DNA of 64,000 nucleotides from Limosilactobacillus caecicola (lineage in GTDB: Bacteria > Bacillota > Bacilli > Lactobacillales > Lactobacillaceae): NCBI RefSeq assembly GCF_943192935.1, contig NZ_CALPCI010000002.1, positions 62,001-126,000 on the forward strand, read 5' to 3'. A program made the position numbers and the translations under genes. A model generated the notes under the pieces. It made no database searches. It was given only the letters and a program-made list of their open reading frames with translations, and was not told where the DNA came from. Positions 18,108-27,378 of this stretch are shown here, in pieces. The first letter of the stretch is position 1. Each line of letters opens with the position of its first letter.

Positions 18108-19514
18108 ATGGTTGTAGGAGATTTTCCAATTGATTTAGATACGGTCGTCATTGGTTCAGGTCCTGGTGGTTATGTTGCTGCCGTGCATGCGGCTGAACTT
18201 GGCCAAAAAGTGACGGTGGTCGAAGAAAATGCCAAACTTGGTGGGGTTTGCCTGCGGGTTGGGTGTATTCCTTCTAAAGCGTTGATCCAAGTTTCCCATG
18301 ATTACCAAACGGCCTTGAATTCAGGAAGTGAAGGCATTAGTTCTGCAAAGGTTGATTTAGACTGGTCCAAAGTGCAAGGTTACCGGGCTTCGGTGGTTCA
18401 ACGAATGACCAATGGGGTCTCATACCTCTTTAAGAAGAATAAAATTGATGTTTTACATGGGAAGGCCTTCTTGAAAGACAAGAATAGTTTACGGGTCATG
18501 CACGAAGATGGTGCCCAAACTTACACCTTCAAGAATTTGATTATTGCCACCGGGAGTCACCCAATTGAAATTCCTGGTTTCAAATTTAATGGTCGAGTCA
18601 TTGACTCCACCGGTCTTTTGGAACTAAAGGACCAACCAAAGGAATTGGTCATCATCGGTGGTGGCTACATTGGTTGTGAATTGGCCTCTGCCTATGCTAA
18701 CTTTGGTACCCATGTGACGATCCTGGAAGGGACCGATGCCATCATGCGGAACTATGAAAAAGACGTGGTCAAGATTGCCCAAGGTAACCTCGAAAAGCGT
18801 GGGGTGACAATTGTGACAAATGCCATGGCCAAGTCCGCAACTGATAATGGTGATAATGTGACTGTGACCTACACCTTGGACGGTAAGGAACAAACGCTAA
18901 CCGTCGATGATGTTTGTGTAGCCGTTGGCCGGAAGCCAAATACCAAAGAAATTGGCTTAGAACAAGTGGGGATTCAAACTGATGACCGTGGCTTAATCAA
19001 GGTTGATGCGCAAGGGCGGACCAATATTGACCACATTTACGCGATCGGCGATATTGTTGCCGGTGCCGCTTTAGCTCATAAGGCCAGTTACGAAGGGAAG
19101 GTCGCCGCTGAAGCCATCGCGGGGCAAAAGTCAGTCGTTGATTACCGGGCGATGCCAGCCGTTTGTTACGTTGACCCAGAGATTGCAACGACCGGTTTGA
19201 CAGTCGCTCAAGCCAAGGATCAGGGCCTCGATGTTAAGTCGGCTAAATTCCCGTTCTCAGCCAACGGTCGGGCAGTTTCGATGCATTCCCCAGACGGTTT
19301 TGTTCGTTTGGTATATACTAAGGATCAAGAGCAAGTTGTCGGGGCGCAAATTGTTGGCGCTGACGCTTCAGACTTAATTAGTGAACTGACGTTGGCAATT
19401 GAATCCGGAGCCACTGTTGAAGATATTGCTTTGACAATCCACCCACACCCATCATTGTCGGAAGCAATTATGGATGATGCAGATGTTGCATTAGGGATGC
19501 CAACGAACATTTAG
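18108..19514 (+). CDS. pdhD: Dihydrolipoamide dehydrogenase (E3)
   Basis: Flavoprotein that reoxidises dihydrolipoamide with NAD+. The 468-residue protein shows the FAD motif VVIGSGPGGYVAAVHA, the redox pair Cys48/Cys53 in GGVCLRVGCIPSK and the NAD motif VIIGGGYIGCELASAYA. It also has the second FAD motif IYAIGDIVAGAALAHKA and the C-terminal dimer-interface His447 in HPHPSLSEA. All catalytic residues are present. It starts seven bases after pdhC. Fourth gene of the pdh operon. Confidence 0.97.
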   Translation: MVVGDFPIDLDTVVIGSGPGGYVAAVHAAELGQKVTVVEENAKLGGVCLRVGCIPSKALIQVSHDYQTALNSGSEGISSAKVDLDWSKVQGYRASVVQRMTNGVSYLFKKNKIDVLHGKAFLKDKNSLRVMHEDGAQTYTFKNLIIATGSHPIEIPGFKFNGRVIDSTGLLELKDQPKELVIIGGGYIGCELASAYANFGTHVTILEGTDAIMRNYEKDVVKIAQGNLEKRGVTIVTNAMAKSATDNGDNVTVTYTLDGKEQTLTVDDVCVAVGRKPNTKEIGLEQVGIQTDDRGLIKVDAQGRTNIDHIYAIGDIVAGAALAHKASYEGKVAAEAIAGQKSVVDYRAMPAVCYVDPEIATTGLTVAQAKDQGLDVKSAKFPFSANGRAVSMHSPDGFVRLVYTKDQEQVVGAQIVGADASDLISELTLAIESGATVEDIALTIHPHPSLSEAIMDDADVALGMPTNI

Positions 19515-19541
19515 AACTTTTAAGTGAGTGAGAGATTAATT

Positions 19542-20561
19542 ATGCAATATGTAGCAATGAAGAGCCGCGATATTCGCCGAAACCTAGCGACTGAACAATA
19601 TTTAATGAATAGTGATCGGATTAAGCCACCATTTATGCTGTTTTACATTGAAAAGGACTGCATTATTGTTGGCCGCAATCAGAACACGCTGGAGGAAATT
19701 AACCAGCAGTACTGTGAAGAAAATGACGTCACAGTCACCAGACGTTTGTCCGGTGGTGGCGCAATGTATCAAGATATCGGTAATATGTGTTTTAGCTTTG
19801 TTGTTCCGGCCGATGATATTCGTTTTGGTGATTTCAAGGACCTCGTCAAACCAGTCGTGGATGCATTGCACGAGATGGGTTGTACTGGTGCGGAAGTTAC
19901 CGGGCGGAACGACATTGTAGTTGACGGGAAAAAGTTTTCCGGCAATGCGATGTACACTCGTGGGGGCAAGACGTTCTCCCACGGAACTTTGATGTACAAT
20001 GTCAACACGGACGCGGTTGTTCACGCCTTACATGTGCCAAAGGATAAGATTGCTTCGAAGGGGATTAAGTCCGTTCGTTCGCGGGTTACCAATATTATGC
20101 AGTATCTGAAACCGCAGTACCAAAACCTCTTGACGACTGATTTTCGCGATGAATTAATTAAAAAGATTTATCACACTGATTCATTAGCCGAGGCTCAAAA
20201 GAATGAGTACCGGCTAACGGATGAAGACAATGCCGCCATTGATGAGATCGAAGACCGTTTGTATAATAACTGGGATTGGGTTTACGGCAAATCACCTGAA
20301 TTTACCGTTAAGAAACGGCATCACTTCACGAGTGGAACGATCGATGCCCGGTTCCTGGTGGAAAACGGCATGGTTAAAAATCTGAAGATCTACGGTGATT
20401 TCTTCGGGACGGGTGACGTTCAGGACGTTGAAAAGGCCCTGACTGGATTGCGGTATGATCCACAAACTCTTACAAAGGCTCTTGATCAGTTGGACTTAAC
20501 CAAGTACTTTATGGGGATCTCGCCTGCGGAAGTTACGAACTTGATTGCTGAACAGCATTAA
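19542..20561 (+). CDS. lplA: Lipoate-protein ligase A
   Basis: Attaches free lipoate to lipoyl domains through lipoyl-AMP. The 339-residue protein has the ligase signature RRLSGGGAMYQDIGNMCFSF and GRNDIVVDGKKFSGNAMY, then the accessory C-terminal domain (about 250-339). Its place directly behind pdhD links it to modification of PdhC. Lipoate auxotrophy with salvage is usual in lactobacilli; no lipA/lipB is in the window. The start is most likely ATG 19542, preceded by GTGAGAGA; the GTG at 19524 has no ribosome binding site. It closes the operon at a terminator. Confidence 0.93.
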   Translation: MQYVAMKSRDIRRNLATEQYLMNSDRIKPPFMLFYIEKDCIIVGRNQNTLEEINQQYCEENDVTVTRRLSGGGAMYQDIGNMCFSFVVPADDIRFGDFKDLVKPVVDALHEMGCTGAEVTGRNDIVVDGKKFSGNAMYTRGGKTFSHGTLMYNVNTDAVVHALHVPKDKIASKGIKSVRSRVTNIMQYLKPQYQNLLTTDFRDELIKKIYHTDSLAEAQKNEYRLTDEDNAAIDEIEDRLYNNWDWVYGKSPEFTVKKRHHFTSGTIDARFLVENGMVKNLKIYGDFFGTGDVQDVEKALTGLRYDPQTLTKALDQLDLTKYFMGISPAEVTNLIAEQH

Positions 20562-20577
20562 TTAATTCATTAATCAA

Positions 20578-20622
20578 AACGAACGGCGTTAGACCGCGGA
20601 AGGCCTAGCACCGTTTTGTTTT
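20578..20622 (+). terminator. Terminator of the pdhABCD-lplA operon
   Basis: AACGGCGTTAG pairs with CTAGCACCGTT (one mismatch, one G-T pair) around a small inner hairpin, followed by TTGTTTT. The hairpin is long and imperfect but well placed. Confidence 0.75.
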
Positions 20623-20637
20623 AGAATGGAGGAAAAG

Positions 20638-21759
20638 ATGCCCTGGGTGACCAGTCATTACCAACTCACACATGATTACAGCATGCTCCCGTTTCACTAT
20701 CCGGCTTTGGACCAGGTGGTGAAGGTGACACCGACGATTGCGGGACAGCGTGTCCGGCTCAAATTGACCAACTACTTTGGTAAGGAGTCCTTAACTTTCA
20801 ACCGGGTTGAAATTGCTTTGGAACCGCGCTTTACTACTGCCTGGCGGATCACCTACCAAGGACGGGGAACGGTGCTGATTGCGCCTGGAACCGCGATTGA
20901 AACTGACCAGCTACTGCTGAGCATTGTGGTTGGCAAACCGGTCTACGTGCGTCTGATCGCAAACCAAGCGCAAACGTACGCTGATTTTGCCTCAATCTAT
21001 GATCCGGCGCTTACTAATGCTGCCTTGTCCAGACGGCCAGAGTACGTTCCACCACTGACTGAACGTTGGCAGAATCGAAAGGGCTGGTTTTCATTTGAGA
21101 GTTTGGCGGTAGAGACGGAGCATCAGCCCCTTACGGTGGGAGTTACTGGTGATTCACTGGTGGAGAGCGGGATGGTGTCAACAGCATTGATTACCTACTT
21201 TAATCAGCACTATCCCAACCAAATTAGTTGGCGCTTGACTGGTATTTCAGGTAACCAGTTGCTCCATGATGCACCAGTGGAGGAACCCCTCTACGAAACC
21301 TTTGGCCGGCGTCTGTTAAGCCGGTTATACCGGGCTTTGCCGGCTCCGCAGCTTACGATTGCCTTGATCGGGGCAAATGACTTGGTCCTGCCGTTTTACA
21401 GTCGGATGATTGCTGAGCAAAATGTGGGCCCCCGCGAATTAGCGAACGGTTTTAAACAATTGGCCGCACTAGTCCGTGCGCACGATAGTGAATTGCTCAC
21501 CACTACCATCGCTCCAATTCGGCTCTTTAATTTGCCCGACCCTTTACCGGCGGAACAAATTATTGAACGGCAGCGTCAACGGATTAACCAGTGGCTTCGA
21601 CAACAGACGTGGGTCGTTGATGGCGCCCGGTCCTTAACGGATCCCCAGACAGGAAGCTTGCGATCCCAATTTGACTTTGGTGATCACTTGCACTGGAGCC
21701 CCCGTGGTGGGGAGCGGGTGGCTCAATTGCTTATTCCGCGCATCAAAAGTTTACTGTAA
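20638..21759 (+). CDS. SGNH/GDSL-family hydrolase with N-terminal beta domain
   Basis: A 373-residue probable esterase. The N-terminal half (about 1-165) is a beta-rich domain of the kind seen in SGNH carbohydrate esterases (VRLKLTNYFGKESLTFNRVEIAL). The hydrolase domain shows the nucleophile block GDSLVESG (Ser173), the IGANDL block (Asn247) and the DHLHWSPRG block with Asp349 and His352, so the SGNH catalytic set is complete. No signal peptide is seen, suggesting an intracellular enzyme. GGAGGAA precedes ATG 20638; the ATG at 20626 overlaps it. The substrate is unknown. Confidence 0.85.
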   Translation: MPWVTSHYQLTHDYSMLPFHYPALDQVVKVTPTIAGQRVRLKLTNYFGKESLTFNRVEIALEPRFTTAWRITYQGRGTVLIAPGTAIETDQLLLSIVVGKPVYVRLIANQAQTYADFASIYDPALTNAALSRRPEYVPPLTERWQNRKGWFSFESLAVETEHQPLTVGVTGDSLVESGMVSTALITYFNQHYPNQISWRLTGISGNQLLHDAPVEEPLYETFGRRLLSRLYRALPAPQLTIALIGANDLVLPFYSRMIAEQNVGPRELANGFKQLAALVRAHDSELLTTTIAPIRLFNLPDPLPAEQIIERQRQRINQWLRQQTWVVDGARSLTDPQTGSLRSQFDFGDHLHWSPRGGERVAQLLIPRIKSLL

Positions 21760-21763
21760 AAGA

Positions 21764-21801
21764 AAAATGCTCTCCAGGGGTATCCCCCTGGAGAGCATTT
21801 T
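21764..21801. terminator. Bidirectional terminator between the SGNH gene and ponA
   Basis: A perfect 17-base stem AAAATGCTCTCCAGGGG/CCCCTGGAGAGCATTTT with a four-base loop and A/T flanks on both sides. It serves the convergent genes. Confidence 0.96.
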
Positions 21802-21804
21802 AGG

Positions 21805-24048
21805 TTATTGAGCTGAAGGAGTGGCTTGGTTACCGTCCCCTTGTGAGTTGTTATTGCCAGAACTCGATGGTTCCGTGGCCGTTGTATTATTCGTGCTAGA
21901 ACTACCACCCGTGCTGGATGAGCTTGCCGCACTTGAGGAATTGCCCCGACTTTCGAAGTAGGAACTAACGGATGATGATAAGTCACCGCTCGAACTTGAT
22001 TCACTCGATGATGAATCGCTCGAATCGTCATCATCAATCGCCGTGTACTCTAAGGCCCACTTGGAATCCTTAATAACCAAGCCTTTCTTACCGTGGTAAC
22101 TGACAGCTTCAACGGTGCTTGGCATCTTCCAATCACTGGCATGATTCTGACCATCCAGGTATTGCATAATGACCTTGTAGAGCTGGATGGCACTCTTTTC
22201 GTAAGCCGTGGAAATAGCATTCGTCATTGGTTGGTCATACCCAGTCCAAACGGCTACTGAGTAGTTCTTAGTGTACCCAGCCATCCAGGAATCCATGACC
22301 CCAGATTGACTGTGACCGCTTGGGTAGTTGGTCGTCCCGGTCTTCCCGGCTTGGTGGACACCACTGATATGGGCGGCCGTCCCAGTACCATCAGAACTGT
22401 CGATAACACCCTTTAGCATGTAAGTGATCATGTAAGCAGTGGCTTTGGACATTGCCCGCTTACCATGCTTGTGGTAGCTAATCGTCTTGCCATCCTGGGT
22501 GGTAATGGAAGAGATGTAGTATGGCTTGTAGTACGTTCCGCCATTCGCAAAGGCCGCATAGGCTGCAGAAACTTGCAATGGTGAAATGTATAATCCAATC
22601 CCGTTGTTTAACGTAAAGGCCTTCTTTTGGGAGATCCCTAAACCGTTCAAGAAAGTGGTTGCACGAGAAATGCCAACCTTTTGCAGAGCCCGAATTGCCG
22701 GAATGTTCCGCGATTGAACCAAGGCATCTTGCATTGTCATGGTTCCCTTGTGTTGGTTATCAAAGTCATGCAATTCAGTGTTGGTTCCCGGCCAAATGAA
22801 CTTAGAATCACTTAGTGTGTAGAAGGTTGGCCAGTTGAGATATTCAATCGCTGGTCCGTAATCCATTAATGGCTTAGCAGTTGAACCTGATGAACGGTTA
22901 GTTTGCACCGCCCGGTTTAATCCGTAAATGGTGTTGCCAGTGTGGCGACCACCAAGCATGGCAACCACTTGACCGTTGTGGGGGTTGGTAATTGCGACCC
23001 CAGTCTGCATTTGGTTGCTTTGGAAGGACACTTGACTGTTAGCGGCTGAGTACAGCCGCTTTTGGGCACTTAAGTCCATGTTGGTGTGAACTTGGAGACC
23101 GTCAGTTTGTGGATTGTAGCCCTTCTTTTCCAGTTGGGCGAGTACTTCCTTCACGTAAGCGTCAACCACGGGTTCCTTGACGTTCACGTCATTGGATTTA
23201 GTGTTCCCGTGGGTCTTGTCTAAGCCCTTAGTGACGGATTCCTTTTTCGCTGCATTGGCTTGGGCTTGGGTGATGTACTTACTCCGTACCATCGCATTCA
23301 GCACCTGGTTTCGACGGACCGTTGCCGCCTTTGTATTGCTGACTGCCGGGTTGTAATAAGTTGGTGATTGCGGAATCCCAGCTAGCATGGCTAATTGAGC
23401 CAATGACAATTGATTCAAATTCTTACCATAGTAGTATTGGGCCGCAGTTTTCATTCCGTAGACGCCGTTCCCCATGTAAACTTTGTTAATGTAGAATTCC
23501 AAAATTTCGTTTTTGGAGAAATTCCGGTCCACGTTAATGGCTAACCAAGCTTCTTGGGCCTTGCGCTTAAAGGTTCGGTCTGCCGCGGAGGTTGAGAAGA
23601 CGGACAACTTCACTAACTGTTGCGTCAGTGTACTTCCACCTTGGGTCCCGTCAGACCGGTGGAAGATGTTGTTGAATGCGGCACCGATGATCCGGGTTGG
23701 ATCGACCCCATGGTTGGAGTAGAAGCGCCGGTCTTCGATGGCAACCACTGCGTGTTTCAGAGTGGTCGGAATCTCACTAGATTTGGCGTATTGCCGCTTC
23801 TGTGCTCCCAGCCGCGAAATCACCTTATTATTAGCGTCGTAAATTGTGGTCGTGGTTTGACTCGCCAACTCATTACGGCTAATTTTTGGTGCGCTGGATG
23901 CCCAGTAGAAGAAGAGGGCTGCTCCAGCAATAATTAGTAGGACGATGATCCCGATGGCCCACAGGAAAATTCGTTTGACGAGTGAGCCCCGATCAGTGCT
24001 TTCCTCAATGTCGTCTTGGCGACGACTAGGAAACTCATCATTATTCAT
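21805..24048 (-). CDS. ponA: Class A penicillin-binding protein (PBP1)
   Basis: Bifunctional peptidoglycan glycosyltransferase and DD-transpeptidase anchored in the membrane. The 747-residue protein has a cytoplasmic tail, a transmembrane segment (about 27-48) and a GT51 domain with EDRRFY (Glu105) and QGGSTLTQQL. The transpeptidase domain has Ser389-Thr-Ala-Lys392, the SRN motif and AGKTGTTN. The last about 75 residues are Ser/Asp- and then Asn/Gly-rich and of low complexity, as in other Lactobacillus PBP1 proteins. ATG 24048 follows AGGAGAA and overlaps the end of recU by eight bases, so the two are co-translated. GpsB, encoded 1.4 kb away, is a known partner of PBP1. Confidence 0.95.
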   Translation of the reverse strand: MNNDEFPSRRQDDIEESTDRGSLVKRIFLWAIGIIVLLIIAGAALFFYWASSAPKISRNELASQTTTTIYDANNKVISRLGAQKRQYAKSSEIPTTLKHAVVAIEDRRFYSNHGVDPTRIIGAAFNNIFHRSDGTQGGSTLTQQLVKLSVFSTSAADRTFKRKAQEAWLAINVDRNFSKNEILEFYINKVYMGNGVYGMKTAAQYYYGKNLNQLSLAQLAMLAGIPQSPTYYNPAVSNTKAATVRRNQVLNAMVRSKYITQAQANAAKKESVTKGLDKTHGNTKSNDVNVKEPVVDAYVKEVLAQLEKKGYNPQTDGLQVHTNMDLSAQKRLYSAANSQVSFQSNQMQTGVAITNPHNGQVVAMLGGRHTGNTIYGLNRAVQTNRSSGSTAKPLMDYGPAIEYLNWPTFYTLSDSKFIWPGTNTELHDFDNQHKGTMTMQDALVQSRNIPAIRALQKVGISRATTFLNGLGISQKKAFTLNNGIGLYISPLQVSAAYAAFANGGTYYKPYYISSITTQDGKTISYHKHGKRAMSKATAYMITYMLKGVIDSSDGTGTAAHISGVHQAGKTGTTNYPSGHSQSGVMDSWMAGYTKNYSVAVWTGYDQPMTNAISTAYEKSAIQLYKVIMQYLDGQNHASDWKMPSTVEAVSYHGKKGLVIKDSKWALEYTAIDDDDSSDSSSSESSSSGDLSSSVSSYFESRGNSSSAASSSSTGGSSSTNNTTATEPSSSGNNNSQGDGNQATPSAQ

Positions 24049-24673
24049 GCTTTTCTCCTTTTTTATAGATGGCAATAAGTTGATCGATTGCAGGTAGATA
24101 CTGTAAGCGCGGATTTAATCCATATTCAACTTTGATTCCATCTTTTTTAATCGTGGCGAGGGTAATAGAACTCTTACCACCATTTTTTTGGCTTTGCCAA
24201 TAATCAAATAATTTGGTCGCCGGTAATAAGTATAACAAATCTAACGTCGTAAATTTAATAAATGCAAAGCAAATCCCACCTTGTTCTTGACAAGCCATGA
24301 GGTGATTGATTTGGTGCTGGTGGAAATTCTTTAACGGAAAAGACCGTTTGTTACGGGTTTCCTTCGCATCAAAGTCAATATAATATCCCCGGTAAATCCC
24401 ATTATAATCTGTAGTAGAAGGGCGCCGGAAATATGCTTCCTTAATGACGGCCGCACTCCGTTTTGGATAGTCAACCTTGACAAGTTGAATTGGGGTGGGC
24501 TTTTTATGAATCACCGCTTGGTGAGTCGCAAGGTAATACTGATTGCTATCGTTAATTTCCTTTTCCAAGGACATCCCCCGCTTACTATAGGAGGCTTGCC
24601 GTAAAGTAACATGGTTGGCACGTTTGATTTTACGGTTCGTTGGTCCCTGGCCGGTTGGATAGTGAATACTCAT
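24041..24673 (-). CDS. recU: Holliday junction resolvase RecU
   Basis: Cuts four-way DNA junctions during recombination and chromosome segregation in Firmicutes. The 210-residue protein contains RRPSTTDYNGIYRGYYIDFD followed by AKET, with Asp89, Asp102 and Lys104 matching the catalytic D-E-K set of Bacillus RecU. The middle Glu is a conservative Asp here. GGGAGGAG precedes ATG 24673. The recU-ponA pair, divergent from ypsA-gpsB, is the standard Firmicutes arrangement. Confidence 0.95.
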   Translation of the reverse strand: MSIHYPTGQGPTNRKIKRANHVTLRQASYSKRGMSLEKEINDSNQYYLATHQAVIHKKPTPIQLVKVDYPKRSAAVIKEAYFRRPSTTDYNGIYRGYYIDFDAKETRNKRSFPLKNFHQHQINHLMACQEQGGICFAFIKFTTLDLLYLLPATKLFDYWQSQKNGGKSSITLATIKKDGIKVEYGLNPRLQYLPAIDQLIAIYKKGEKHE

Positions 24674-24699
24674 TTTGGCTCCTCCCTTGACTACGTGAT

Positions 24700-24708
24700 A
24701 TTATACCA
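24700..24708 (-). promoter_or_regulatory. Extended -10 promoter of recU-ponA
   Basis: On the minus strand TGGTATAAT is a perfect extended -10 element (positions 24708 to 24700), 27 bases before the recU start. Confidence 0.6.
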
Positions 24709-24757
24709 GAGAATCAAGAATTAAATTTATTTTACCCACTCATGAGGAGGTAAAAAG

Positions 24758-25342
24758 ATGAAACGACTATGGGTGACGGGATACCGGGCTTATGAACTCA
24801 GCGTTTTTCAGGATGACGATCCAAAAGTTAAAGTTATTAAAAGTGTGTTAAAAAATTCATTTGAAGCTCGATTGAACATGAGTGACGAAGAATTTTGGCT
24901 GATTAGTGGTCCCCAAATGGGAGTTGAACGCTGGGCGATTGAAGTCGCCACTGAACTAAAAACAACCTATCCACAGTTAAAGACGTCGATTATTGAACCT
25001 TATCAAGCGGTGGCCCAACGCTGGAACGAGCAAAACCAAGCCAAGCTGCTGGAAACCTTAGCGAAAGTTGACTTTCATGCCGCGGTCAGTAACCAGCCGT
25101 ACCAATCACCACAGCAATTACGTGACTACCAACGCTTCATGTTAGAGCATTCCGACCAACTATTGATGATTTTTGATGTCGACCGGGAGAGCGACAGCGA
25201 GCAACACAGTAAGCCTTCGTGGGATTACCGTGCCGCTCAGAGATATCAAACACAATATGACTACCAAATCCAATTAATTAATTTTGACGATTTACAAGAA
25301 GCGGCGACGGAGATTGCCGAACAGGAAGAGCCAGATTATTAA
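24758..25342 (+). CDS. ypsA: YpsA family protein (DUF1273, SLOG fold)
   Basis: A 194-residue cytoplasmic protein matching the YpsA family: WVTGYRAYEL at the N-terminus, WLISGPQMGVERWAIEVA and a C-terminal acidic tail. YpsA has a nucleotide-binding SLOG/Rossmann-like fold, and in Bacillus and Staphylococcus it has been linked to cell division. Its biochemical activity is not settled. GAGGAGG precedes ATG 24758. It sits directly upstream of gpsB, as in Bacillus. Confidence 0.9.
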   Translation: MKRLWVTGYRAYELSVFQDDDPKVKVIKSVLKNSFEARLNMSDEEFWLISGPQMGVERWAIEVATELKTTYPQLKTSIIEPYQAVAQRWNEQNQAKLLETLAKVDFHAAVSNQPYQSPQQLRDYQRFMLEHSDQLLMIFDVDRESDSEQHSKPSWDYRAAQRYQTQYDYQIQLINFDDLQEAATEIAEQEEPDY

Positions 25343-25378
25343 TTTTTTCTTTTGATCTAGATATTCAGTTCGTTAACC

Positions 25379-25407
25379 TTGTAATTACTGTTTATTTTCG
25401 GTAAAAT
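25379..25407 (+). promoter_or_regulatory. Promoter of gpsB (and possibly rnpB)
   Basis: TTGTAA (25379-25384) and TAAAAT (25402-25407) are separated by 17 bases, 45 bases before the gpsB start codon. rnpB begins 22 bases after gpsB with no terminator between, so it may share this promoter. Confidence 0.65.
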
Positions 25408-25451
25408 ATTCCATGTTGTTGGATTATTGATTAATGTTGAGGTGTTTTACG

Positions 25452-25814
25452 TTGGATAATATTAAATTTACGCCACAAGATATTCTGCACAAGCAGTTCA
25501 AAGAAAAGAGTATTGGTAAAGGTTACGATGTTGATGATGTTGATTCCTTCTTGGACGACGTTATCAAGGACTATGATACCTTTAACAAGGAAGTTCAGAA
25601 TTTACGGGACGAAAATGACCGTCTGAAGTCCAAGGTTGATGAATTAAATCGTCAAGTTGAAGTGGGATCATCCATCAATTCCAATCCTTCGACGACGAGT
25701 CAACCGGTTTCCAATGCTACGAATATGGATATCTTAAAGCGGTTATCTAATTTGGAACGGCGTGTTTTCGGTTCCCAATTAAATAACGGCAATGACGACT
25801 CACACCTCCTTTAA
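25452..25814 (+). CDS. gpsB: Cell division adaptor GpsB
   Basis: DivIVA-like coiled-coil protein that places PBP1 and other wall enzymes at the septum and lateral wall. The 120-residue protein shows the membrane-associated N-terminal motif [33 protein letters not shown], a coiled coil (about 25-70), a Ser/Thr-rich linker and the C-terminal trimerisation helix [16 protein letters not shown]. The start is TTG 25452, with GAGGTG eight bases upstream; family members begin at this (M)DNIKFTP. It stands between ypsA and the RNase P RNA gene. Confidence 0.94.
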   Translation: MDNIKFTPQDILHKQFKEKSIGKGYDVDDVDSFLDDVIKDYDTFNKEVQNLRDENDRLKSKVDELNRQVEVGSSINSNPSTTSQPVSNATNMDILKRLSNLERRVFGSQLNNGNDDSHLL

Positions 25815-25836
25815 TTATCCACAAACTGATTAAAAT

Positions 25837-26225
25837 TTGCAGGTTTTGGGTAATCGAGCACGGCAATTGTCGTGTTAGGAAGGTCCATGCTCGCACGGGC
25901 TGCGATGCCCGTAGTGTTTGTGCTCGCTGAAACGATAAGGCGGGGCACCGATTTTCGGTGACGGCGGAAAAAGCGGCTAAGGCTTCGGCTATGCCCCAGT
26001 ATTCCTGAAAAGTGCCACAGTGACGAAGCAGTATTGGAAACAATGCTGATGGAACGCGGTAAACCCCTCAAGCGGTAAACCCAAACTACGGTAGGGGAGC
26101 TTTGGATAACGAATTGAAGTGATTCCAGGGGAACGTCTTTGACGTTGAGATAGATGATTACCACTGCATAGTGAATGCCTGACCACTATGCTTTGACAAA
26201 ACATGGCCTACAGAAATCTGCAACT
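25837..26225 (+). ncRNA. rnpB: RNase P RNA, bacterial type B
   Basis: Catalytic RNA that removes 5' leaders from pre-tRNA. The ends TTGCAGGTTT (25837) and AAATCTGCAA (ending 26223) pair as helix P1. The conserved parts are all present: GGTAATCG, GTCCATGCTCGCACGG, GATGCCCGTAGTG, GTGCCACAGTGACGAAG, GGAACGCGGTAAACCCC, CCCAAACTACGGTAGGGGA, TAGATGATTACC and ACAAAACATGGCCTACAG. The arrangement matches the Bacillus (type B) class, and the gpsB-rnpB-ypsC order is conserved. Ends are accurate to a few bases. Confidence 0.97.
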
Positions 26226-26230
26226 CAGGT

Positions 26231-26254
26231 GCCCGGTTCGCCGGGCTTTTTTTT
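26231..26254 (+). terminator. Terminator of rnpB
   Basis: GCCCGG, loop TTCG, CCGGGC, then eight T residues: a classic UUCG-capped intrinsic terminator. Confidence 0.96.
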
Positions 26255-26311
26255 ACGTCCTGTTATTAATAAAATTATTGAAAGTCCGCTCGATCAGCGT
26301 TAAACTAGGTT

Positions 26312-26317
26312 TATAAT
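26312..26317 (+). promoter_or_regulatory. Predicted -10 box of the LysM gene
   Basis: TATAAT at 26312-26317 lies 32 bases before the start codon. A TTGAAA at 26278 is too far away to be its -35 box, so the promoter is only partly defined. Confidence 0.45.
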
Positions 26318-26349
26318 TATTTTGTTACATTTCGGGAGGATTTTAGACA

Positions 26350-27378
26350 ATGAAGAATAAAAAGCAGTTAGCAGCGCTCTTAATGACCGCTGTGTTGGCG
26401 GGCCCGGCATTATTGAGCCCGGCCGTCATGGCTGATTCGGTTAACGGCAGTGTTGAAGAACAGGCTGACATCACGAACTGGGTTGCCAACACGCCGCAAC
26501 AAATTTCTAATAACATGGCGATGCAACACATCAACACCAATGACCTGAATGGTACGAAGTACATCGTACAGTGGGGTGATACCCTATCAGGAATTTCCGC
26601 CGCTACGGGCATTTCGGTGAACAAAATTGCCTATGATAACCATATTCAAAATATTAATTTGATTTATGCAGGCCAAACTCTGATTTTAAACCGGAACGGG
26701 TCGGTACCAGCTGATTACCATGGTCCTGTTGGTGATCCACACCAAGTTGTCATTTCCAAGACGACGATCAATAACGGGCCAAAGAACGTGACGTTCAAGG
26801 TTAGCCCAAAGGTGACCGTGAACAATGATAATAGTGACAACAGCACTACGAACATCACCGACAATAGTCAAACGAATAATAACGAGAATAGCAATGACAG
26901 TGATGAGGACACGACTAGTGCCTCCTCATCAACGACTACGAAGTCGTCAACAAAGAAGAGTCACCACTCAACTACCAATTCATCGGCTGCCCCAGCTGAT
27001 AGCGATGAATTAGCCTCTGACCTGTCTGAAGCGGCTAGCAACAATGGTGATGATGACATCACGTTCAGCAAGTATGACGACAGTGATTCTGATGATCTTG
27101 AATCAGTCGACCTTGGTAACGATGCTAAGAAGATTAACAAGGCTGTGAAGAAGGGGAACTTCAGCAAGGCCGAAAAGTTGATTAAGGACAACTTGGACGA
27201 CGATGATAACGATGTCTACGTTGACTACGACGATGGTGAAGTTTCGGTTTACACCAAGAAGAGTTCCGACAGGGATAGTTCTTCGGACGATTCTGATAAC
27301 CAAAGTAGTAGCGACAATGACAACCAAGACAGTCAACAAGTCGATACCCAGAATGAAACTAACGAGGATGATGACTAA
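26350..27378 (+). CDS. Secreted LysM-domain protein with acidic low-complexity tail
   Basis: A 342-residue exported protein. A signal peptide (MKNKKQLAALLMTAVLAGPA..., likely cleavage after PAVMA at residue 28) leads to one LysM domain at about residues 73-115 (YIVQWGDTLSGISAATGIS ... IYAGQTLILN). This domain should bind peptidoglycan. The remaining two thirds are rich in Asp, Ser, Asn and Thr, with runs such as DDDDNDVYVDYDDGE, and contain no recognisable enzyme domain and no LPxTG. Retention would thus be through LysM. GGGAGGA precedes ATG 26350 at a slightly long spacing. The next gene overlaps its stop codon. The function of the tail is unknown. Confidence 0.85.
   Translation: MKNKKQLAALLMTAVLAGPALLSPAVMADSVNGSVEEQADITNWVANTPQQISNNMAMQHINTNDLNGTKYIVQWGDTLSGISAATGISVNKIAYDNHIQNINLIYAGQTLILNRNGSVPADYHGPVGDPHQVVISKTTINNGPKNVTFKVSPKVTVNNDNSDNSTTNITDNSQTNNNENSNDSDEDTTSASSSTTTKSSTKKSHHSTTNSSAAPADSDELASDLSEAASNNGDDDITFSKYDDSDSDDLESVDLGNDAKKINKAVKKGNFSKAEKLIKDNLDDDDNDVYVDYDDGEVSVYTKKSSDRDSSSDDSDNQSSSDNDNQDSQQVDTQNETNEDDD

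Noticed and set aside
25747-26204. Open frames of 70 to 117 codons on the minus strand opposite the RNase P RNA
   Set aside because: They lie entirely across the structured RNA gene (one also covers the end of gpsB), have no ribosome binding site and match nothing; they result from the GC-rich conserved helices.
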